A DNA stretch of 64,000 bases from Nyssa sinensis (taxonomy: Eukaryota > Streptophyta > Magnoliopsida > Cornales > Nyssaceae), in NCBI GenBank assembly GCA_008638375.1, contig CM018046.1, positions 1,454,501 through 1,518,500 on the forward strand, read 5' to 3'. A program made the translations under genes and the position numbers. Shown piece by piece: positions 1 through 9,515 of this stretch. How positions within the stretch are numbered: position 1 is the stretch's first letter; each line of letters begins with the position of its first letter. Below the pieces are notes generated by a model. That model was not told the origin of the DNA and did not search any database. It was given only the letters and a program-made list of their open reading frames with translations.

Positions 1-3000
1 CAAGAAAAAGAGAGGAAAAAATCTGGTATAGGAAGGCTTTGGTGGTCTGCAGAGGACATTCCACACGGACCATTTATGAAAGTGACAAAGTTCTCTCGTT
101 CTGAACCCAGTCCCAGACCTAGCTTCTTGTAATCTTTAAGAGAGAATCTCCAAAATCCAATCCAAACCAATATATAATCACCCTTAGGATTTGTTATAGT
201 ATGTTTGGTGAAGTTATTTTAACCCAGTTCATTTTCTTCTTGTGTATCTCTGGTTATAGTTTTTAGGACCCTTTAATAAAGAGAGTGATTGAATGTATCC
301 TTGTTTCGTTACTGTATGAGCTCTGTGAACCACTTTGAGTTCCACTATGCCCTTTGTGACTTAAGACTATGTTATGAAGAGATAACTTGTTGTTGTTACT
401 TTAGCATGTGCCTAAAGGATTATAGATAATACAGTCTGACGGGGACATGTCTAGGAAAGCAGTTAAATTTGATTGGATTAACGTGAGTAGCTAGGGAAGG
501 TGGTTTCGTAATACGCTATTGTGTTGTGACTCATAGCTATGGCGATCATGTCGGTTTTTGTATTTATCGATATAAACATAAGTACAATACAGATTAGAGC
601 GTTTAAGCATTGCGCTGAGATTAATTCTCAGGAGGGATAAGAGGTACTGAATCTGGTGTAGTGAAATAGTTTGAGGCATAGACGAGATCAGTTGTTTGTT
701 TGTAGTAAGGTACTATGTTGGTGTGATGGTAGCTTAATATAATACTCCTATCCTGATCTTTCTCGTTCGGTCACATGATCCATATCCTGTATGTGGAAGG
801 TGATTTAGAGAACTTAGTACTCATCTTGTATGGATGAGTGGGAGATGTTGGATATTGGGACCCGAACCCATAATCATTGGGTCATTCACAAGGTTTGAAT
901 GGAGACTTGTGATAAGATAGAAAATTCTTATCATTGTCTAATTGGCTTTGAAATTCAACCAACGCAGATATATATCTCGCGTTTTGGTTATGGGATGAAC
1001 GTGGACGGATGCTTTGGCTATCCACAAACTCTCATGATTCCCAGTTCTCTCTAAAAATCTTCCGAGGTTATCATCGACAATCTTTGGACTTGGATTGTAA
1101 AAACACATAGAGGACTCGTACGTAGTCGTTCTATTGACGATAAAGCTCTCTCCGTGGTGTTCTATTGGTAATCAGAAAGCTCGTAACATAAGTCAAGATC
1201 TACACAAGTCAAAATCTTTCACTTTCGCAAGTCCGGACTATAAGAGGTAATCGGATTCATACCAATTGTTATATATATCTTTGCATCATATATAAATCAT
1301 GAGAAGTTCTGGTATTAGAAAAAAAGAAGCTAGAGAACACTTTCTACCATACTTGCAATGTGGTGCTTACTTGAATAAACTTAAAAATTTTCCTGGTTGA
1401 GATGCCCAACACAATTTTTAGCAACTCTTTCTGATCACTGCCCAAACAAAAGTCTGAATGGTAATTTCTGAAGATTATTCTGATCTTGCTCACTTGGAAG
1501 TAATATACAAATTATCTATTTGTTACATAGTTCCATATCTGGTATCTCAGAGTCTAAAGCTATGCCTTGCAAAACTCAACACCCAGTTTGATATAAGCTG
1601 TTTTCTATGTGATAATGTGACAGTGATAATAATACAAATGTATTATAATTAACCGTCGATGTACTCAAATGATTAAATTAAAAACAAACAATAATAGCCC
1701 GGCAGAGAAAAACAATTAGAATTAATCCTTTACCATGAAACTCCATCTTTCACATGTGAATGGGTCCACATTGATGTTGTTGTCTTACTTTTATTAATGA
1801 TGCCCTGTATTCTTGTATTAATTTGTTAGGAGGAAAGCCTAGAGGTTAGATGTACGTGGGCCAAGTTATTGGAGAGAGCTGTTTGTTGACTAGGTTGAGA
1901 GAGAGTAAGTCCTTTGTAACATCAGGCATTAAAAATGTTCCATCTGTAACCAATTTCAATTTTTTGGTTTTTTTTTTATTTGCTTGATGCCAATTGTTTA
2001 ATGATGACAGATACATTGTTGAATGGCTATCACATTAGTTGCGGTTAGGTTTTTTTTTGGTCTTCTTTTTCTGATAAAGAATAGAAGATTGAGTTGGATG
2101 TTAAAGGTGAAAGTGATGCCTATGGGATTTTACCAAATCGCAGCACATGTAGTTTGGGGGGGGGGGGGGGGGGGGCCTACTACACGCCCAATTAGATGAT
2201 TTCACATCATGTTTACCAAATCGCAGCACATGTAGTGGGGCGCTACTGTACGCCCAATGAGATGATTTCACATCATGGGGCACATTTGAAAAAAGGGCAA
2301 TGCTACTGTAAGCTCTCAAATGGCCAGCAATCTTCAAATTATACACACACTATTTTAATTGATGCCTGAATGAGAATTCTGCTCTTTACTGCCTCAGCCG
2401 GAAAACCTACTTCTTGGTAGACATTGATATATATGTCTATGACTCTATATATATAATAGCTCATTAATGGTTGCTGGTAAATGAGGTCTATCTAGTAGTC
2501 ATGACTGTTTTTAACCACACGCCTCTCTGATGGGCAGAAAGCCAGCCATGGCATGCTGGTGTGAGAATCTTTTTGAGAACAGGACGCATGTATGTATTGT
2601 AGCGATGCTAACTTTATTCTCGTTGCATAATTGGTCTTTCCATTGAATTCTTTTCTACCCACCAAAAATAGAGACTAGAATTTCATTTCCAAGAAAAAGA
2701 GAGGAAAAAATCTGGCATAGGAAGGCTTTGGTGGTCCGCAGAGGACATTCCACTTGGACCATTTATGAAAGTGACATAGTTCTCTCCTTCTGAACCCAGG
2801 TCTAGCTTCTTGTAATCTTTAACAGAGGAGCTCCAAAATCCAATCTGAACCAATATATAATCACCCTTAGGATTTGATGTAGTATGTCTGGTGAAGTTTA
2901 TTTAACCCAGTTCATTTTCTTTCATTTTCTTCTTGTGTATCTTGGGTACTGTTTTAAGGGCACTTCGTTGTGACTCAGGTGGATGATATAAATTCATAAT

Positions 3001-4062
3001 TCACAGGACTTGAAGGTTGTTTTTAACCCTAGGCTGTGTAATCATGTTTTTGAGTGAATGATATCTGACATTGTTATTATTACCGAGCCTAATGAAAGAT
3101 CATGACTTTGTGGTCATATTTCTGACTGATACCCTCTTGTTTTATTGAAATAAGCTTCAAGGATTATATGGTCAATCAATCCTATTTTAATATTTTTCCT
3201 ATTTTTTTGTTTTTAGCAATTATGCAGAACCTTGTGGCTATGTGGTTTGTGGGGGGTGGAGTGGAGAGTTCATAATATTACAAGGGCAGCCCATTATCTG
3301 CTTCTGATTTGAGATGATTTTGCTGAATCTGCTACATGTCTTCTCACTTCATTTGGTTTGAATGGATGAGGCCAATCTCTCTTTGGTGGAGACAGTAAAT
3401 GAAATTGTTGAAATATTCTAATTTGCTTCTCACATCATTTGGTGTAATGGACTTGGCAAATCTTTACCGGATATATTGATTTGATTTTGCATAACTGTGA
3501 TATAACTTTGTAAAGAAAAGTAACCTATAAACAGGACAATGATGATAGAGACAAAAACTAATGGTAGTTTTTAGTTCAAGAAAGAAAACAGCCAAAAGTA
3601 AAAAACTAAAATTGCTAAGCACAGCTGCTGAGTAATGGGATGTTTTACTATCTCAACAACCGGTCATATAAAAACCAAAATTATCTCAACTGCAATTCCA
3701 AAATATAATGGTGGATTGCAGACTGTGTATAAAGAATCTGGAGGACAACCCACTTTCCTTTGCATCAGATAGATTCCCCTCCTTTTTCTGGAGTGACAGA
3801 GAAGCTATCAAGTGGAACACTAGGATGCTGCTGCCTTGCTGGTAGGAATGTGTTACACACCATGGTTCATATTTTTGTAATATGTGAATCTCATATATAA
3901 TAGTGGTGCGGAACCCATAAGACAGCTCATAAGGCTAAACTAAGTTGTGTTGCATGTACTGGTTTGGTGAGGGAATGTGGGAGAATTTCTAATGTATCTA
4001 ATTGAGATTTTAACTATGAGACAATATAAATATATTGTAATATAGTGTAAATTTTTTGTATT

Positions 4063-4105
<43 letters not shown>

Positions 4106-4120
4106 TTTCTAACATTTTTT
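1..4120. repeat. Segmental duplication, copy 1 (upstream arm of NLR-1)
   Basis: This stretch is collinear with 27417-31540, upstream of NLR-2: position 1 pairs with 27417, 840 with about 28251, 1458 with 28870 and 3340 with about 30728. Inside it, a block of about 1.4 kb at 1290-2690 (block B) also recurs at 25545-27416, 28700-30070, 39142-40000 and 50465-51343. The first bases of the window recur at about 2691. I see no gene here. Short open frames such as 1458-1652 are repeated with the block but carry mostly amino-acid-changing differences. A (CT)n microsatellite lies at about 4066-4103 and a 21-bp G run at 2156-2176. Confidence 0.85.
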
Positions 4121-5290
4121 TTTATCATAACACAAAATAAATTACAGAAGACATCTTCAATTGATAGATACAAGTTACAATTTTTGAGACAGGAAATTTA
4201 TCTGTTATAAGGATTAAGCGAAAACAAGTGAAAATAATATTGTCGGTCTTTTTTCTTATTTATATTTTGTTAAGAGGCATCTGATCCTAAATAATTGAAC
4301 TCCAACTTAAAGCTTAAAACTAGCCAACAACCCATTCATCCTCCCTGCCCGTACTGCAGCTCCAAACATCCAACCCTGCCCACGCAATAATTTGCCATCC
4401 ATGAAAATCCATTGGGCCACTACCCACGGCAAAACTATGTGCTGCGAGATGGGAGTAAGAAGTTTTCAAGATATTTGAATGATAATGTATTTTTTTTAAT
4501 ATTACTATGTTATAACATACTGAAAAAAGAGTGAGAGTCGTGATAAACGTGACAAGACATCAGAAGTATTAGCTGTCTGTTTGCCAAGTCAGGCACAGAA
4601 AGAAAGCAGAGCTTCCTCGAAATTGAGAAAGAAAGCAGAGCTTCCTCGAAATTTCTCTGAGCACTGATGGAACATGGTAATGGAACCTAGCTAGATCACC
4701 CATTTTAATGTAGTTGGACAACAGATCAAATTCAAAACCACCATTCCATAAAGAATAAAAAAAAAAAAAAAAGACTTCGTTTGTACAAAAGCCAGTCAAG
4801 TCTATGAATCCGCGTTCCAATTGGTCAAAGCACCAAGAGGACTTAAAGAAAAAAAGAAACAGAGCACATGTGCTTGGTTTGTACAAAGCCAGTGAAGTCT
4901 ATGAATCCGCGTTCCAATTAGTCAAGCACCAGGAGGAGTCGAAAAAGAAAAAGAAAAAGAAAAAAAGAAACAGAGCAAATGTTGGTTCCTAGCAACTTCC
5001 AATTGAATTAGCACTCATTGCATCACCTCCATGGAATCTATCAAGGTCAATCTTGGATTCTGATTGGGACAATACATTATGCACATGGGTCAAGCCAATA
5101 TTTCATTGGCAGGAAACGAATGGATACAGTCCTCCATGGGTGATGGAATCATTTTCCATTTGTTTATAATATCTTGCACAATTATCAATGAAGACTTTCT
5201 TCTGATAGATCATTTTGGGTCATTCATTTTTGCATTTTGCAAGCATTTACAACTCTGAGCTTCTTTTGGAATTTGATTTGCTTTGTGATC
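4121..5290 (+). promoter_or_regulatory. 5' flank and leader of NLR-1
   Basis: This stretch leads to the NLR-1 start codon and is shared in part with NLR-2 (31541-32210), NLR-3 (about 42620-43644) and NLR-4 (about 53700-54452). NLR-1 has the most complete version: NLR-2 lacks the part equal to 4140-4735 and NLR-3 lacks the part equal to about 3400-4150. A TTTATAAT sequence at 5163-5170 is a possible TATA element and is kept in all four copies. A segment of about 95 bp containing the words 'gtacaaa gccagt' is tandemly duplicated at about 4785-4970 only in NLR-1. No coding gene is supported. Confidence 0.6.
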
Positions 5291-8200
5291 ATGGCAAACG
5301 CTTTACTTAGTGTTGTGCTTAAGAGCTTGAAGTCTTTGATCGAGGAGGAGATTGGATTGCTGTGGGGCGTCGATAAGGAGATGGAAAAGCTTTCAAGCAC
5401 TCTCTCTACAATCCAGGCAGTCCTTGAAGATGCTGAGCTTAAGCAACTCCAAGACAAGGCTTTACAAGATTGGCTGCGGAAGCTGAAGCATGCAGCTTAT
5501 GCTGTAGATGACATACTGGATGAGTGCGCAACAGAAGCTGGAATATTGAAGTCTAAAGGTAAAAAATCTGGATTGCTTGGAAAGGTACACTCTTGTTTCT
5601 TACCTTTTACTCCAGATAATATTATATTTCGTCACAAGATTGGATATAAGATGAAAGAGATCACAGAAAAATTAGATGCAATTGCAAACGAGAGAGAGAA
5701 GTTTCATTTGCGTGAGCTGGTTGCTCCGCAGCAAGTCCAAGCCGTTGAAAGACGTCAAACCGGCTCTCTCTTAAGTCCATTACCAGTTTATGGAAGAGAG
5801 GAAGATAAGGAAAAAATTGTTGAAAAATTAGTGGAAGGGGTGAGTGATTGTGAGTGTGTTTCAGTCTATCCCATAATTGGTATGGGAGGCCTCGGAAAGA
5901 CCACACTTGCCCAATTAGTCTTCAATGATGAGAAGGTAATTGGACATTTTGACCCAAGAATTTGGGTCTGTGTTTCTGAGAATTTCGATGTGAAGAGGGT
6001 GATTAAAGCAATCTTAGAATCTGCCAGTGGTAATGGTTGTGAAGATTTAGAGCTAGATCCTCTGCAAAGACGTCTTCAAGACATGTTGAAAGGAAAAAGA
6101 TATTTGCTCGTATTAGATGACGTGTGGAACGAAGACCAAGAGGAGTGGGATAAGTTAAAATGTGTACTAGCATGTGGATCAAAAGGTGCTTCTATTATCA
6201 CCACTACTCGTCTTGAAATGGTAGCATTGATCATGGGAACGCTTCCAGCATATCGCTTGTCAGTTTTATCAGAAGATGATTGTTGGTTGTTGTTCAAACA
6301 ACGTGCATTTGGACATGAGACAGAGGATCATCCAAACCTTGTAACAATTGGGAAGGAGATAGTGAAGAAAAGTGGGGGTGTTCCTTTGGCTGCAAAAGCT
6401 TTAGGAAGCCTACTACGCTTCAAAAGGGGTGAGATTGAGTGGCTTTCTGTTAAAGAAAGTGAAATTTGGAATCTTCCGCAAGATCAAAATTCCATTTTGC
6501 CTTCTTTGAGATTGAGTTACTATAATCTTTCTTTAGAATTGAGACAGTGCTTTGCTTATTGTGCCGTATTTGAAAAAGATTCATGGATCGATAAGGAGGA
6601 ACTAATTCATTTTTGGATTGCTAATGGATTTATTTCGTCCAACAAAAAATTGGAGTTAGAAGACATTGGTAATGAGATATGGAATGAATTATACTGGAGA
6701 TCTTTTTTTCAAGACGTGAAAGAAGATAAAGCCGACAACTCTACTAGATTCAAGATGCATGATCTTGTGCACGACCTTGCCCAATCTATTATGGGAGATG
6801 AGTGTAGCTTACGAACATACAGCTTCCCTGTTGGAGTTGAGTCACGGCTTTCCTTTGAATTCACAAAATTTAGTTCACTCCGAGTGCTTGATGCACGAAG
6901 CATTGATACAAAGCAGTTGCTAGCTTCGATTGGAAGTTTAAAGCATTTAAGGTATTTAAACCTTTCCTGGGCCAACATTTGTACACTTCCCAATACAATA
7001 TGTGATCTTTGGAATTTGCAGAATTTAAGCTTAAGTGGTTGTTCAGGGCTCAAGAGTTTACCTAAGACAATATGTGATCTTTGGAATTTGCAGATTTTAA
7101 ACTTAAGTGAATGTGAGCATCTCAAGAGTTTACCTAAGACAATATGTGATCTTTGGAATTTGCAGATTTTAAACTTAACTAACTGTCGGAGTCTCAAGAG
7201 GTTACCTAAGAATTTTTCACGCCTGAGAAATCTCCGACATCTCTACGTAGATGATGATTTAATTGACATGCCCCCTAAAATTGGGCAGTTAACTTGCCTC
7301 AAATCATTAAACATTTTCGTTGTGGGCAAGTTGAAAGGATGTCAACTAAGTGAATTGGAAGACTTGGACCTTGGAGGACAGCTAAGAGTTAACAACCTTG
7401 AGAGGGTGGGAAATCTAATGGAAGCCCAAAGAGCCAATTTCATCGGGAAGCCAAACCTACGCCACTTACTCTTGTGTTGGGAGTATGGATGTAAATTGCG
7501 GGAAAATGTTGAACAAGTACTTGAAGGCCTTCAACCTCATCCAAACCTTGAACGGCTGGAAATAAAAAACTACAATGGTACCCACTTCCCGCTTTGGATG
7601 GGGGATTCAGTTCTGAGAAATTTATCTGATATTACTCTCTCAAATTGCCCAAATTGTTTACAACTTCCGCCTTTTGGACAACTGCCTTCCCTCAGATGTC
7701 TTTCGATGTATAGAATGGAAGCTCTGGAGTACATCGACAATGAGTTCCATGGTACAGCAGCAACTAGAAGATTCCCATCTTTGGAAGAACTCGAAATTCA
7801 TGGGTTGTTAAATTTGACAGGTTTATTTAAAGATGAAAGAACAGAGCTATTCCCTCGTCTTCACAAAATGCACATCACCAGTTGCCCCAAATTGATGTTG
7901 CCATGCCTTCCATCTCTAGAGAAGTTGAGTATTAATAAACGCAGTGAAGTGTTACTAAGTTCAACCTCAAATCTTAGTACTCTTATTTCTCTTGAAGTTT
8001 CTGAAGATCACGAGGCTGTTTCTTTGCCCGAAAAGATGCTGCAAAACCTCACTTCTCTGGAGTCATTGCTTATCTCGTCTTGTCCAGAGTTGGAGTCTTT
8101 GCCGGAGCAAGGACTACAAGGCCTTCGGTCTCTCCGAGAATTGGAGATACATGGTTGTAAGAAGCTGAAATCATTGTCCGAGGGGTTGCAACACCTAACT

Positions 8201-8386
8201 GCCCTTGAGAAGCTGAATGTCTTCTGCTGCCCTGAGCTAGGGTCACTTCCCGCCGGCATTCAGAGCCTAACCAAACTCCATCATTTGTACATCAATGGAT
8301 GTCCAGAACTAGCAAGGCGATGTGAGAAGGGGAAAGGAGAAGATTGGTATAAGATAGCACACCTACCGGAAGTCGACATTTGTTAA
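5291..8386 (+). CDS. NLR-1: CC-NBS-LRR disease resistance protein, RGA type
   Basis: Intracellular immune receptor of the CNL class, predicted to sense a pathogen effector and trigger defence. Single exon, 1031 residues. I chose the ATG at 5291 (MANALL...) because the frame upstream to 5192 contains no ATG. Residues 1-130 form the coiled-coil domain with VDDILDE at about 72-78. The NB-ARC shows the P-loop GMGGLGKTT (197-205), RNBS-A with IWVCVS, kinase-2 LLVLDDVW (272-279, with the Trp typical of CNLs), RNBS-B ITTTR (303-307), GGVPLAAKALG (362-372), CFAYCAVF (420-427) and MHD (489-491). LRRs run from about 525 to 1015, including three tandem 24-residue units encoded at 6995-7210. All key motifs are present, so it is probably functional. 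The linker between MHD and the first LRR is short for this family. The ligand is unknown. Confidence 0.95.
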   Translation: MANALLSVVLKSLKSLIEEEIGLLWGVDKEMEKLSSTLSTIQAVLEDAELKQLQDKALQDWLRKLKHAAYAVDDILDECATEAGILKSKGKKSGLLGKVHSCFLPFTPDNIIFRHKIGYKMKEITEKLDAIANEREKFHLRELVAPQQVQAVERRQTGSLLSPLPVYGREEDKEKIVEKLVEGVSDCECVSVYPIIGMGGLGKTTLAQLVFNDEKVIGHFDPRIWVCVSENFDVKRVIKAILESASGNGCEDLELDPLQRRLQDMLKGKRYLLVLDDVWNEDQEEWDKLKCVLACGSKGASIITTTRLEMVALIMGTLPAYRLSVLSEDDCWLLFKQRAFGHETEDHPNLVTIGKEIVKKSGGVPLAAKALGSLLRFKRGEIEWLSVKESEIWNLPQDQNSILPSLRLSYYNLSLELRQCFAYCAVFEKDSWIDKEELIHFWIANGFISSNKKLELEDIGNEIWNELYWRSFFQDVKEDKADNSTRFKMHDLVHDLAQSIMGDECSLRTYSFPVGVESRLSFEFTKFSSLRVLDARSIDTKQLLASIGSLKHLRYLNLSWANICTLPNTICDLWNLQNLSLSGCSGLKSLPKTICDLWNLQILNLSECEHLKSLPKTICDLWNLQILNLTNCRSLKRLPKNFSRLRNLRHLYVDDDLIDMPPKIGQLTCLKSLNIFVVGKLKGCQLSELEDLDLGGQLRVNNLERVGNLMEAQRANFIGKPNLRHLLLCWEYGCKLRENVEQVLEGLQPHPNLERLEIKNYNGTHFPLWMGDSVLRNLSDITLSNCPNCLQLPPFGQLPSLRCLSMYRMEALEYIDNEFHGTAATRRFPSLEELEIHGLLNLTGLFKDERTELFPRLHKMHITSCPKLMLPCLPSLEKLSINKRSEVLLSSTSNLSTLISLEVSEDHEAVSLPEKMLQNLTSLESLLISSCPELESLPEQGLQGLRSLRELEIHGCKKLKSLSEGLQHLTALEKLNVFCCPELGSLPAGIQSLTKLHHLYINGCPELARRCEKGKGEDWYKIAHLPEVDIC
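6995..7210 (+). repeat. Triple 72-bp LRR-unit tandem repeat in NLR-1
   Basis: Three direct copies start at 6995, 7067 and 7139. Each encodes one 24-residue LRR beginning TICDLWNLQ and ending LPK. The copies are nearly identical at DNA level, which points to recent expansion by slippage or unequal crossing over. NLR-3 and NLR-4 have a single such unit. NLR-2 has two copies of a 72-bp unit cut in a different register. Confidence 0.9.
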
Positions 8387-9515
8387 GCCCAAAATCATGA
8401 AGAAGAGGCACAGATCAAGAAATATAACTTGTGAATTTTATGCTTGGCATCAGCAATAGCAGGTGAGGTAATGACATGTCTTATGAATAATAGTGCTAAG
8501 AAATATAACATCACTTAACTGTTTCATTACCATGCCAACTTTTATTGAAAGATATTTATGATCATCCACATTACTTCCATTATTTATATATATATTATTG
8601 ATATAGTTCGAATTGTGGCTGCAGAGGACAGGATATCAACGGCATCTACCGGTCCCTTATAATTTTGTGGCGTGTTTGGAAGATATGTATTTTCTAAGTT
8701 TGTTTTTATGTTTGTTCTATGTTTTTCTTTGTAGTCTTTACTATTTGTAAGTTCCTTAAGCTGGATTAGACCTATGATTAATGTTTGGCCACTCTGTGGC
8801 AACTCTCTGCTTCACACATTTATTTTTTTCATGTGTTTTAATTTTTAAATGATGAGTAATGATATTCTGAAACTGTTTTTTTCAATTGATGTAATGTCAT
8901 TACGTTTTATTTATCTCAAATAATAGTAATAAGATAAATGATTTTTTGTATTATTTAATTTATAATTTGTGTAAATAAATAATTTTTTATTATGTAAATG
9001 AATAATTCTATTACATTTTGAATACAATTACAATATCTATTACAATAATATATACATATATATATATATTCATATATGTTCAAAGATTAAAGATAAATTC
9101 TCTTTCCTAACTTATTTATAATATATATATATATATAATACAAAAAACACTATAGAAAAAAGAATTAAATAAGTAGATTCAATGTTTATCTCCTTTCTTT
9201 GTTTGATTTTGGTTTGAATTTATCTAAAGTACAAATGTTTTCTCATTACTAATTTACTATAAGTGTGTGTCTCGATAATATGGTTTTTTGGCCGATGCAT
9301 TAGAAATATTAGAGTCTTTTCCAAATGCATATATTACTTACATAATATTATTGACTGTAGGGAAAAAAAAACTCTAAATTAAAATTAATGAAATTCTACT
9401 TAAAATAAATTGTCATAAGAAAGATTAAGTGAATTATCCATACTATTAATTTAAAAAGATGTATTACCAAAATTCAAATACAAAAAATTAATGAATAATT
9501 TTACAACTCAAAAAG
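8387..9515. repeat. 3' flank of NLR-1 (shared NLR flank)
   Basis: Non-coding AT-rich sequence shared with the 3' flanks of NLR-2, NLR-3 and NLR-4. A possible 3'-UTR intron runs from a donor-like site near 8462 (caggtgagg) to an acceptor-like ctgcag near 8624; the same sites exist in the other copies, with gtaagg donors in NLR-2 and NLR-4. NLR-1 and NLR-4 lack about 1.2-1.3 kb that NLR-2 (about 35620-36955) and NLR-3 (about 47380-48515) have here. Confidence 0.7.

Noticed and set aside
5237..5290. NLR-1 starting at the TTG at 5237
   Set aside because: ATG at 5291 opens with MANALL, the normal start of this protein family; the upstream part is probably leader.
6709..7197. 162-codon frame antisense to NLR-1
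   Set aside because: A shadow of the repetitive LRR coding sequence; its repeated words are the reverse of the 72-bp units.
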